Shown: positions 36,048 to 43,941 of the stretch, piece after piece | Layout of the letters: each line of letters begins with the position of its first letter | How positions within the stretch are numbered: position 1 is the first letter of the stretch | Assembly (NCBI GenBank): GCA_020860565.1 | Contig: JAJBUA010000031.1 | Span: 1-64,000, forward strand | Length of the DNA: 64,000 nucleotides | Source of the DNA: Clostridiales bacterium | GTDB lineage: Bacteria; Bacillota; Clostridia; Lachnospirales; Lachnospiraceae | Direction of reading: 5' to 3' | Position numbers and translations under genes: made by a program | The notes under the pieces: generated by a model | Databases searched by the model: none | Seen by the model: the letters and a program-made list of their open reading frames with translations, nothing else | What the model was told of the DNA's origin: nothing

Positions 36048-36064
36048 TTGATTTTATGTATAAT
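36036..36064 (+). promoter_or_regulatory. candidate promoter for the PAP2 gene
   Basis: TATAAT (36059-36064) is preceded 17 bases upstream by a weak TTCTTT. The start would be near 36071, giving a leader of about 110 nt before the PAP2-family gene. Confidence 0.4.
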
Positions 36065-36179
36065 GATGATAAGATGATGATACCAGGGTCAGAACACAGG
36101 TCTCCAATATTGCTGCGGGTTCAGCGGGAACTGTTTTCATAAGGCTTTGTGGATAAAATATAGGACGGGATAACAGAAT

Positions 36180-36857
36180 ATGATACGAATATTTCGTTGG
36201 ATTCAGACACACAGATATTGTCTGGCAGGTTTGTATGCGATCGTCTTCCTTTTTGGATTTTTCTTTCTGGAGGTGATCAGCCCGCTGCCGGTGATCTGGG
36301 TTCACTGTTTTGTGGATGACTGGATTCCTTTTAATGAATGGTTTGTGATCCCATATTTTTTGTGGTATGTTTGGGTACCGGCTTTTTTGATTTATTTTAT
36401 GGTGACAGACAGGGATACGTATCTGAAATTGATCTTTATCATGTTTGGAGGTGCGACACTTTGCCTTTTTATCTATGTACTGCTTCCAAACGGGCTTGAT
36501 CTGCGGAGGCCGGTTCTGGGGAGAAATGTCTGCGCTAAGATTGTGGAGCTGCTTCGCTGGATTGACCCGCCGTGCAATGTCTGTCCATCGATTCATGTCT
36601 CGAGTACCGTTGCGATTCTGTTTGCGATTCTGCAGTCGGAACGTTTCCGTCACAGCCGTCGGATGAAAGTAGCCGCCTGGGCGGTAACACTGGCAATCTC
36701 AGTTTCCACGCTTTTTATTAAGCAGCATTCGGTGATTGATGTTGTGTGCGGATATCTGCTGACTGTTGGTATGGATCAGATCTATCAGCGATGGATGGCA
36801 AAAAGAAAGAAAAACAGGCCGGAATCGGTATCTGAATTGCCGGTGAGAGGAAAATAA
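36180..36857 (+). CDS. PAP2-family membrane phosphatase
   Basis: The 225-residue integral membrane protein has about five or six helices (about 15-36, 58-78, 87-105, 140-157, 162-180, 185-205). The catalytic PAP2 motifs are visible as CPSIHVSSTVAILF, containing the SxH core, and KQHSVIDVVCGYLL, containing the second His and the Asp. The first motif (KxxxxxxRP) is only weakly matched by DLRRPVLG. Members dephosphorylate lipid phosphates such as phosphatidate or undecaprenyl diphosphate; the substrate is not known. It precedes the phosphopantetheinyl transferase by three bases. Confidence 0.82.
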   Translation: MIRIFRWIQTHRYCLAGLYAIVFLFGFFFLEVISPLPVIWVHCFVDDWIPFNEWFVIPYFLWYVWVPAFLIYFMVTDRDTYLKLIFIMFGGATLCLFIYVLLPNGLDLRRPVLGRNVCAKIVELLRWIDPPCNVCPSIHVSSTVAILFAILQSERFRHSRRMKVAAWAVTLAISVSTLFIKQHSVIDVVCGYLLTVGMDQIYQRWMAKRKKNRPESVSELPVRGK

Positions 36858-36860
36858 ATT

Positions 36861-37583
36861 ATGGATTATAACAGTAAGACAGAAGTCCTTTGTGCAGACA
36901 TCTCAGATCTTCTGGCTCTTTCAGGGGAAAGTGGAGGTGAAAGAGAACAGTCAGATGCGTGGATGAGGGCATCCATGTGCCGGTTGTCGTCAGCGCGGCA
37001 GGAAAAGATCCGGGCATTGAAGGACAGGAAAGCACGATGGCAGTCCCTGGCTGCGGGACTGCTGCTTGATTATGGCCTGCAAAAGAGGGGCTACTGTGAA
37101 AAGGAGGTCAGGATCGGGACGGGAAGGCACGGAAAACCGTATTTTACGGATCTTCCCGGTCTCTTTTTTAATCTGTCGCATTCGGAAAACCAGATCCTGG
37201 CCGTTTTTTCTGAGCATACGGCCGGCTGTGATATCCAGATGGTAAAATCCGGCAGTTCGCGGATCGCCGATCGTTTTTTTACAGAAGATGAGGCAGAGTT
37301 TATCCGCAGGAGCGACCAGAATCACCGCGATGAGGTATTTACAGAATTATGGGTACTGAAGGAAAGCTATCTGAAAATGACAGGAGAGGGAATGAGCCGG
37401 GAACTGAAAAGCTTTTGCGTGCTTGACGGCAAACGCCCGTCCGGGGCAGTTTTCCGTGTTTATGATATGGGAAATTATAAAGCCGCTGTATGTATAGAGA
37501 CCGGAGTTGTGCAGAAAGAACCGGAGATGTTCCTGCCCGATCTCTGTTTTTGTCCTTTTCAAAATCTGCTCAATGTGGTATGA
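36861..37583 (+). CDS. 4'-phosphopantetheinyl transferase, Sfp type
   Basis: The 240-residue enzyme transfers the phosphopantetheine arm from coenzyme A to a carrier-protein serine. Motifs are GRHGKPYF near residue 90, FNLSHSENQILAVFS near 101, GCDIQMVK (Mg-binding Asp) near 116, and FTEDEAEFIR plus FTELWVLKESYLKMTGEGMS near 157. The two-half pseudo-dimer length is Sfp-like rather than AcpS-like. No NRPS or PKS gene is present in the window, so the carrier partner is unknown. It leads directly into pyrH. Confidence 0.9.
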   Translation: MDYNSKTEVLCADISDLLALSGESGGEREQSDAWMRASMCRLSSARQEKIRALKDRKARWQSLAAGLLLDYGLQKRGYCEKEVRIGTGRHGKPYFTDLPGLFFNLSHSENQILAVFSEHTAGCDIQMVKSGSSRIADRFFTEDEAEFIRRSDQNHRDEVFTELWVLKESYLKMTGEGMSRELKSFCVLDGKRPSGAVFRVYDMGNYKAAVCIETGVVQKEPEMFLPDLCFCPFQNLLNVV

Positions 37584-37615
37584 TAGGCAGAGAATCAGAG
37601 CAGGAGAATGGAAAG

Positions 37616-38320
37616 ATGGACAGAAGACGAGTTTTTTTGAAATTGAGCGGAGAGGCCCTTGCCGGCCCGAAGAAAACCGGTTTTGACGAAGCTACGGTGA
37701 AGGAAGTGGCGCGTCAGGTGAAGATTTCGGTTGACGCCGGCGTAGAGGTCGGTATTGTGATCGGCGGAGGTAATTTCTGGAGAGGGCGTACAAGTGATGC
37801 GATTGACCGTACCAAGGCAGACCAGATCGGGATGCTGGCGACGGTAATGAACTGTATTTATGTATCAGAAATTTTCCGGAACGCGGGCATGAAAACAGAG
37901 ACTCTGACCCCATTTGCCTGTGGTTCCATGACAGAGCTGTTTTCCAGGGATCGTGCAAATCAATATTTTGCCGAGGGAATGGTCGTCTTTTTTGCAGGAG
38001 GTACCGGTCATCCGTATTTTTCAACAGACACGGGAATCACACTGAGGGCCATCGAAATGGAGGCAGACTGCATCCTGCTGGCAAAGTCCATCGACGGGGT
38101 GTATGACAAAGATCCGGCGGTTTATCCGGATGCAAAACGGTATGAGACGATCAGCATTCAGGAAGTGATCGACCAGAAACTGGCTGTTGTCGATCTGACT
38201 GCGTCCATTATGTGCATGGAACACAAGATGCCGATGGCAGTTTTTGATCTGAACGAAAAGGACGGCATTGCAAATGCGATGCAGGGGAAAGTGAACGGCA
38301 CGATTGTGACCGTAGAATAA
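37616..38320 (+). CDS. pyrH: UMP kinase
   Basis: PyrH makes UDP from UMP in the cytosol and is usually GTP-activated and UTP-inhibited. The 234-residue amino acid kinase fold protein has VFLKLSGEALAG, VIGGGNFWRGR, DQIGMLATVMN, FFAGGTGHPYFSTDT and ILLAKSIDGVYDKDP. The ATG at 37616 follows AGGAGA by eight bases; an in-frame upstream start lies inside the previous gene. It starts the conserved pyrH-frr-uppS-cdsA order, but here rpsB-tsf are not upstream; the phosphopantetheinyl transferase is. Confidence 0.97.
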   Translation: MDRRRVFLKLSGEALAGPKKTGFDEATVKEVARQVKISVDAGVEVGIVIGGGNFWRGRTSDAIDRTKADQIGMLATVMNCIYVSEIFRNAGMKTETLTPFACGSMTELFSRDRANQYFAEGMVVFFAGGTGHPYFSTDTGITLRAIEMEADCILLAKSIDGVYDKDPAVYPDAKRYETISIQEVIDQKLAVVDLTASIMCMEHKMPMAVFDLNEKDGIANAMQGKVNGTIVTVE

Positions 38321-38335
38321 CAGGAGGAGACACTT

Positions 38336-38890
38336 ATGGCGGCAGATTTAAAGGTATACGAAGACAAGATGAATAAAACTCTGGAAGTGCTGATGAACGA
38401 CTATGGCACGATCCGTGCAGGCCGGGCCAATCCACATCTTCTGGACAAGATCCGGGTGGATTATTATGGCACGCCGACTCCGATTCAGCAGGTGGGTAAT
38501 GTAAGTATCCCGGAGGCGAGGGTAATGGTGATTCAGCCTTGGGAGAAAAGCATGCTGAAGGCGGTGGAAAAGGCGATTATGACCTCGGAACTGGGGGTTC
38601 ATCCAACAAATGACGGGAGTGTGATCCGTCTGGTATTTCCGGAACTGACGGAGGAGCGCCGTAAGAGTATCTCGAAGGATGTCAAGAAGAAAGGCGATAA
38701 CGCCAAGGTCGCATTAAGAAATATCCGGCGCGACGCAAATGATTCTTTTAAGAAGATGGAAAAGGCCGGAGAACTGTCTGAGGATGAGCGCAAGGACGCT
38801 GAGACTAAGATGCAGAAGCTTACCGACAAGATGACTGCAAAGGTCGATGAGGCGGTGGAGAAAAAGACGAAAGAGATCATGACAGTTTAA
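38336..38890 (+). CDS. frr: ribosome recycling factor
   Basis: RRF splits post-termination ribosomes with EF-G. The 184-residue protein matches the family along its length: TIRAGRANPHLLDKIRVDYYGTPTPIQQVGNVSIPEARVM in the N-terminal half, with GSVIRLVFPELTEERRK and NIRRDANDSFKKMEK in the C-terminal helices of domain I. GGAGG lies directly before the start, 15 bases after pyrH. Confidence 0.98.
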   Translation: MAADLKVYEDKMNKTLEVLMNDYGTIRAGRANPHLLDKIRVDYYGTPTPIQQVGNVSIPEARVMVIQPWEKSMLKAVEKAIMTSELGVHPTNDGSVIRLVFPELTEERRKSISKDVKKKGDNAKVALRNIRRDANDSFKKMEKAGELSEDERKDAETKMQKLTDKMTAKVDEAVEKKTKEIMTV

Positions 38891-38982
38891 TCTGACCGAT
38901 GACGGGAAGACACGTTGTGATGTCTGGTTTATCATAAGATACGAAAGGCAGCAGGTTCTGCAGTGATCTGAATTACGAAAGA

Positions 38983-39020
38983 GGTGGGGCGGTGGATTTG
39001 TAACCCGTCCCACCCTTCCT
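38983..39020 (+). terminator. hairpin between frr and uppS, possible attenuator
   Basis: GGTGGGGCGG (38983-38992) pairs with CCGTCCCACC (39005-39014), 10 bp with one G-U pair, followed by CTTCCTTATAT, a weak U tract. It could terminate or attenuate transcription between frr and uppS. The truncated repeat head at 39025 starts 11 bases after the stem. Confidence 0.55.
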
Positions 39021-39024
39021 TATA

Positions 39025-39042
39025 TGCACACGGGAGGATAAG
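39025..39042. repeat. truncated head of the dispersed element (copy D)
   Basis: TGCACACGGGAGGATAAG matches the head of copies A and B (TGCACACGGACGGATA in B) and ends at the uppS start codon, so that GGAGG within it serves as the uppS ribosome site. The match is short, so common origin is uncertain. Confidence 0.35.
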
Positions 39043-39780
39043 ATGGAGAATATAGAAGAAACCCTGGAGGATCTGGTAATTCCGAAACATGTTGCCCTGA
39101 TTCTTGACGGCAACGGAAGATGGGCAAAAAAACGTGGGCTGCCGCGTACGATGGGACACCGGGAGGGCTGTGTGACGGTAGAGAAAACCGTAGAAATCGC
39201 CGCCCGGCTGGGAATCAGGTATCTGACCGTATACGCTTTTTCAACGGAGAACTGGAAACGTTCCGCCGAGGAAGTGGGCGCCCTGATGCAGCTGTTTCGT
39301 TATTATATGGTCCGTCTGTTAAAGGTCGCCTCCCAGAACAATGTCCGCGTCTGCATGATCGGCGATCGGATCCGTTTTGATGAGGATATTATTGCGGGGA
39401 TTAACCGTCTGGAGTCGGAGACGAAGGAAAACACAGGGCTGACCTTTGTCATAGCAGTCAATTACGGAGGCCGCGATGAGATCCGGCGTGCGGTGAGGAG
39501 AATGGCAGGGGATGCTGCCGACGGTGTCCTGCAGCCGGAGGAGATTACGGAGGAGACTGTGGCCTCTTATCTGGATACTGCCGGGATGCCGGATCCGGAT
39601 CTGCTGATCCGAACAAGCGGGGAACTCCGCCTGTCTAATTTTCTTCTCTGGCAGCTTGCGTATACGGAGATTTATGTAACTGACTGTCTGTGGCCTGATT
39701 TTAACCGGGAAGAAATGATTCGCGCAATTCAGGCATATAATAAACGGGACCGCAGATATGGCGGAGTAAAGACCCGGTAA
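39043..39780 (+). CDS. uppS: isoprenyl transferase UppS
   Basis: UppS condenses IPP units in cis to make undecaprenyl diphosphate, the carrier lipid for cell wall synthesis. The 245-residue protein has the diagnostic ILDGNGRWAKKRGLPRTMGHREG near residue 21 and YLTVYAFSTENWKR near 65. The C terminus has DPDLLIRTSGELRLSNFLLWQLAYTE, with the conserved RTSGE. The usual start site (GGGAGGAT) lies seven bases upstream. It works with dxr and ispG in the same operon, which provide its substrate. Confidence 0.97.
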   Translation: MENIEETLEDLVIPKHVALILDGNGRWAKKRGLPRTMGHREGCVTVEKTVEIAARLGIRYLTVYAFSTENWKRSAEEVGALMQLFRYYMVRLLKVASQNNVRVCMIGDRIRFDEDIIAGINRLESETKENTGLTFVIAVNYGGRDEIRRAVRRMAGDAADGVLQPEEITEETVASYLDTAGMPDPDLLIRTSGELRLSNFLLWQLAYTEIYVTDCLWPDFNREEMIRAIQAYNKRDRRYGGVKTR

Positions 39781-39803
39781 GAATGGCAAAGGAGGATGTT
39801 TTG

Positions 39804-40604
39804 ATGTTTACAAAACGTCTGCTTAGCGGAATTGTACTGGTGATACTTGCCATTGTGTTTGTCTATCAGGGCGGTTTCCCGCTGTTTGCTGTGACGATGG
39901 CGCTTGCGCTGATCGGCCAGTTTGAATTATACCGGGCGCTGAAGCTGGAAAAGACGCCTTTCTGCTGGATCGGCTATCTGACCTCGGCGGCTTATTATGC
40001 GCTTCTCTGGTTTGACTGTGAGTATCTGATTGTACTTCTGGTAATTGCGGCATTGATGCTGCTGATGACGGTCTATGTGGTAACCTTTCCCAGATATAAG
40101 ACGGAGCAGGTGACAGAAGCATTTTTTGGCGTGTTTTATACGGCTGTCATGCTTTCATATCCGTATCAGGTGCGGATGATGCCGGATGGAAAATATCTGG
40201 TATGGATGATATTTCTTGCATCGTGGGGATCGGACACATTCGCGTATTGTGTCGGACGGCTTTTCGGCAGACATAAGATGGCTCCGGTTCTGAGTCCGAA
40301 AAAGACTGTCGAGGGAGCCATTGGCGGTGTGGCAGGAGCCGCGCTGCTGGCAGGAATCTATGTATCCTTTTTTGGCAGCCGGATGGTGGATATCGCGTAT
40401 CCTCAGTTTACCTGCACGGCTGCCTGTACGATTGCGGCAGTCATATCACAGATCGGAGATCTTGCTGCCTCTGCGATTAAGAGAAATCACGATATTAAGG
40501 ATTATGGCAATCTGATTCCCGGCCACGGAGGAGTACTGGATCGTTTTGACAGCATGCTGTTTACAGCGCCGGAGATTTATTTTGCGATTTTATTTCTGAG
40601 ATAA
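39804..40604 (+). CDS. cdsA: phosphatidate cytidylyltransferase CdsA
   Basis: CdsA makes CDP-diacylglycerol, precursor of the anionic phospholipids. The 266-residue protein has about eight membrane helices and the signature SPKKTVEGAIGGVAGAA near residue 165 followed by QIGDLAASAIKR and the C-terminal LIPGHGGVLDRFDSMLF. The ATG at 39804 follows AAGGAGG by eight bases; the earlier ATG at 39783 contains that site in its own coding region and is less likely. Confidence 0.95.
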   Translation: MFTKRLLSGIVLVILAIVFVYQGGFPLFAVTMALALIGQFELYRALKLEKTPFCWIGYLTSAAYYALLWFDCEYLIVLLVIAALMLLMTVYVVTFPRYKTEQVTEAFFGVFYTAVMLSYPYQVRMMPDGKYLVWMIFLASWGSDTFAYCVGRLFGRHKMAPVLSPKKTVEGAIGGVAGAALLAGIYVSFFGSRMVDIAYPQFTCTAACTIAAVISQIGDLAASAIKRNHDIKDYGNLIPGHGGVLDRFDSMLFTAPEIYFAILFLR

Positions 40605-40621
40605 CACAGGAAGGAACTTTT

Positions 40622-41773
40622 ATGAAGAAAATTGCGATTCTTGGTTCCACAGGTTCCATTGGGACCCAGACGCTTACCGTAGTTGAAAATAACAGGGATA
40701 TCCAGGTTACGGCGCTTGCCGCTGGCAGTAATATCCGGCTTCTGGAAGAACAGATCCGGAAATTTCATCCGGACATCGCATGTGTCTATGAGGAGGACAG
40801 AGCACGTGAACTGAAGGTATTGGTTGCAGATCTTCCGGTGAAGATCACATCCGGTATGGAAGGGCTGATTGAGGCAGCCGCAGGGTCAGAGGCAGAGATT
40901 GTCGTCACGGCAGTTGTGGGAATGATCGGGATCCGGCCTACCATTGCGGCAATGAAGGCGGGAAAGGATATCGCCCTTGCCAACAAGGAAACACTGGTGA
41001 CAGCCGGACATCTGATCATGCCGCTGGCAGAGGAATGCGGTGTTCGTATCCTGCCGGTAGACAGTGAACACAGTGCGATTTTTCAATGCCGGAATGGGGA
41101 AGAGCACAATCGGATCCATAAGATCCTGCTGACAGCCTCCGGTGGCCCGTTCCGTGGATTTACGAGAGAACAGCTTGCCGGTATCCGGCCGGAGGACGCA
41201 TTGAAGCATCCGAACTGGAGTATGGGCAAAAAGGTTACGATCGATTCTTCCACTATGGTCAATAAAGGCCTGGAGGTCATGGAGGCGAGATGGCTCTTTG
41301 ATGTCGCGATCGATCAGATTGAGGTAGTCATTCAGCCGCAGAGTGTGATCCATTCGATGGTTGAGTTTGAAGACGGGGCGGTGATCGCACAGCTTGGCAC
41401 ACCGGATATGAAGCTGCCGATCCAGTACGCGCTGTATTATCCGGAGAGACGGTTCCTCCCGGGAGAACGCCTGGATTTTGCGCTGTTAAAGTCACTTACC
41501 TTTGAGGCTCCGGATCTGGAGGTGTTCCGTGGGCTTAAGCTTGCTCTTCAGGCAGGAAAGCGTGGAGGGACGCTGCCGACGGTGTTTAATGCGGCAAATG
41601 AATACGCGGTTGCGCACTTCCTGGAAGGAAAGATCTCCTATCTGACGATTACGGATATGATTGAGACGGCGATGGATCATCATGTTGTGTCAGATCAGCC
41701 GACGGTTGACCAGATTCTTGACGCGGAACGCGAAACGTATGAATTGATAGAAAGCAGGTGGGGAGATTGCTGA
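40622..41773 (+). CDS. dxr: 1-deoxy-D-xylulose 5-phosphate reductoisomerase
   Basis: Dxr converts DXP to MEP, the committed step of the MEP isoprenoid pathway, using NADPH. The 383-residue protein begins with KKIAILGSTGSIGTQTL. The substrate and metal region has ALANKETLVTAGHL, PVDSEHSAIFQC and MGKKVTIDSSTMVNKGLEVMEA. The C-terminal domain is helical, with FNAANEYAVAHFL. It overlaps rseP by 16 bases. Confidence 0.97.
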   Translation: MKKIAILGSTGSIGTQTLTVVENNRDIQVTALAAGSNIRLLEEQIRKFHPDIACVYEEDRARELKVLVADLPVKITSGMEGLIEAAAGSEAEIVVTAVVGMIGIRPTIAAMKAGKDIALANKETLVTAGHLIMPLAEECGVRILPVDSEHSAIFQCRNGEEHNRIHKILLTASGGPFRGFTREQLAGIRPEDALKHPNWSMGKKVTIDSSTMVNKGLEVMEARWLFDVAIDQIEVVIQPQSVIHSMVEFEDGAVIAQLGTPDMKLPIQYALYYPERRFLPGERLDFALLKSLTFEAPDLEVFRGLKLALQAGKRGGTLPTVFNAANEYAVAHFLEGKISYLTITDMIETAMDHHVVSDQPTVDQILDAERETYELIESRWGDC

Positions 41774-42837
41774 ATATCCTCGCGGCAGTTTTTATTTTTG
41801 GTCTGATTATTCTGATTCATGAGTTCGGTCATTTCCTGCTTGCGAAACTGAACGGAATCGGGGTCATTGAATTTTCCATTGGTATGGGACCGCGTATTGC
41901 TGGCTTTGTGCGGGGAGAAACCAGATATTCACTGAAGATTCTTCCTTTTGGCGGTTCCTGTATGATGGTGGGCGAGGACAGCGACAGTCAGGATGAAAAG
42001 TCGTTCAATAGTAAGCCGGTACTCGGCCGGATCTCTGTGATTGCCGCGGGTCCCGGCTTTAATTTTCTGCTGGCTTTTCTGGCAGCTATGGTGATCGTGG
42101 CGATGATCGGGCATGACGGAACGGTGCTGACAGATGTCATCGATGGTTATCCGGCTGCGGAGGCAGGACTCGCTGCCGGAGATAAAATTACTAAGATCAA
42201 TACCCGCAGGGTAACCGCGCATCGGGATGTGTCTTTGTATCTGCTGACGCATCCGGGAGAGGATGTCCTCATCACTTATGAGCGGCCTCCGGGAGGAAGC
42301 TGGGAAAACAGTGGAGCGAGTGAAAAACGCTCGGTCAGTATTACGCCGGTTTATGATGAGGAGTACCAGTCCTATATGCTGGGGGTTGTGTTTGGCGGAT
42401 ATGAGAAGACATCCGGAGTGGGAGAGTTCTTAAGCGCCAGCCTGTATGAGGTGAAATACTGTGTGGTATCCACGTTTGACAGTTTTGGCATGCTGTTTCG
42501 CCGGCAGATTCGTGCGGACGAAGCGGTGGCAGGGCCGGTACAGATTGTCAGTATGGTAGGTGAAACCGTGGGAGAAAGCCGTAAGTCCGGGCCAGAAGCC
42601 ATTGTTTTTGTCGTGGCAAACTGGATTTTACTGCTTTCGGCGAGTCTGGGAATCATGAATCTGCTGCCGATTCCGGCGCTGGACGGAGGAAGGCTTTTAT
42701 TCCTTTTAATTGAGCTGATCCGGGGGAAGCCGATCGACCCGGAAAAGGAGGGGTTTGTTCATATGATCGGAATGTGTTTTCTGATGGCGCTGATGGTTGT
42801 GGTGCTGTTTCATGATATCTGGCAGTTGATGTTTTAA
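41758..42837 (+). CDS. rseP: intramembrane zinc metalloprotease RseP
   Basis: Site-2 protease that cleaves membrane substrates such as anti-sigma factors or remnant signal peptides. The 359-residue protein has the zinc motif HEFGHFLLAK at about 21-30 inside the first helix, a PDZ domain at about 125-205 (GYPAAEAGLAAGDKITKIN), and the LDG-type motif MNLLPIPALDGGRLLFLL near residue 300. Four membrane helices are apparent. The start is a GTG at 41758 within the end of dxr; a TTG nine bases later is possible. Confidence 0.95.
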   Translation: MGRLLNILAAVFIFGLIILIHEFGHFLLAKLNGIGVIEFSIGMGPRIAGFVRGETRYSLKILPFGGSCMMVGEDSDSQDEKSFNSKPVLGRISVIAAGPGFNFLLAFLAAMVIVAMIGHDGTVLTDVIDGYPAAEAGLAAGDKITKINTRRVTAHRDVSLYLLTHPGEDVLITYERPPGGSWENSGASEKRSVSITPVYDEEYQSYMLGVVFGGYEKTSGVGEFLSASLYEVKYCVVSTFDSFGMLFRRQIRADEAVAGPVQIVSMVGETVGESRKSGPEAIVFVVANWILLLSASLGIMNLLPIPALDGGRLLFLLIELIRGKPIDPEKEGFVHMIGMCFLMALMVVVLFHDIWQLMF

Positions 42838-42861
42838 TATAGGAAGTTGAGGTTACAGAGT

Positions 42862-43941
42862 ATGGGAAGAATGGTTACGAGGGAGGTCTCGATCGGGGAT
42901 CGAGTGATCGGGGGAGATCATCCGATTTTGATTCAGTCGATGTGCAATACGAAGACTGAGGATACACAGGCGACGATTGCACAGATACTCAGGCTGGAAC
43001 AGGCCGGCTGTGATATCATCCGTGTGGCGGTGCCGACGATGGAGGCGGCGGACAGTATCCGCAGCATCAGGAAAAAGATTCATATTCCGCTTGTGGCGGA
43101 TATTCATTTTGATTACCGGCTGGCGATCGCCGCAATCGAGTGCGGAGCGGATAAGATCCGCATTAATCCGGGAAATATCGGGTCAGAGGAACGGGTCAGG
43201 GCAGTTGTGGATACAGCCAGAAATTACGGTGTGCCGATCCGTGTCGGAGTGAACAGCGGTTCTCTGGAGAAACCGCTGTTCGCGAAGTATGGTTCCGTGA
43301 CGGCAGAGGGACTGGTGGAAAGCGCTCTGGCGCAGGTAGAACTGATCGAGAGACTGGGATATGACCGTCTGGTAATCAGCATCAAGTCTTCCGATGTTAT
43401 GATGTGCGTGAAAGCGCATGAACTGATGAGGAAACGGACGACCTATCCGCTGCATGTCGGTATTACTGAGGCCGGTACGCTCATGTCGGGAAATATTAAA
43501 TCAGCAGTAGGGCTTGGTATTATTCTGCATGAGGGAATCGGAGATACGATCCGGGTGTCACTGACCGGGGATCCGGTGGAAGAAGTAAAATCAGCGAAAC
43601 AGATTCTCCGCACGCTGGGTTTGCGCAGGGGAGGCGTAGAGGTGGTCTCCTGCCCGACCTGCGGCAGAACGAGGATAGATCTGATCAGCCTGGCAAATCA
43701 GGTGGAAACCATGGTAACAGAATTTGACGATCTGGATTTAAAGGTTGCGGTGATGGGCTGTGCGGTCAATGGACCGGGAGAGGCCAGGGAAGCGGATATC
43801 GGCATTGCCGGTGGTGTTGGTGAAGGACTTCTGATCGCACATGGCGAGGTAATCCGCAAGGTCGCGGAGGATCATTTGCTGGAAGCGCTGCATGATGAAC
43901 TGGTAAGGATTGCTGCAGAGAGGAAACAGGAGAGATTATAG
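42862..43941 (+). CDS. ispG: 4-hydroxy-3-methylbut-2-en-1-yl diphosphate synthase IspG
   Basis: IspG (GcpE) reduces MEcPP to HMBPP with a [4Fe-4S] cluster; ispH, at 10.8 kb, uses the product. The 359-residue protein has HPILIQSMCNTKTEDTQAT, VADIHFDYRLA and INPGNIGS in the TIM barrel, and the cluster cysteines in VVSCPTCGRTRIDL and VMGCAVNGPGEA. ATG at 42862 is preferred, nine bases after GAGG; a TTG at 42847 would add five residues. The gene ends exactly where polC begins. Confidence 0.96.
   Translation: MGRMVTREVSIGDRVIGGDHPILIQSMCNTKTEDTQATIAQILRLEQAGCDIIRVAVPTMEAADSIRSIRKKIHIPLVADIHFDYRLAIAAIECGADKIRINPGNIGSEERVRAVVDTARNYGVPIRVGVNSGSLEKPLFAKYGSVTAEGLVESALAQVELIERLGYDRLVISIKSSDVMMCVKAHELMRKRTTYPLHVGITEAGTLMSGNIKSAVGLGIILHEGIGDTIRVSLTGDPVEEVKSAKQILRTLGLRRGGVEVVSCPTCGRTRIDLISLANQVETMVTEFDDLDLKVAVMGCAVNGPGEAREADIGIAGGVGEGLLIAHGEVIRKVAEDHLLEALHDELVRIAAERKQERL

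Noticed and set aside
37490..37615. Upstream extension of pyrH to 37490
   Set aside because: It lies inside the phosphopantetheinyl transferase gene, while the ATG at 37616 has a proper ribosome site and matches the family start.
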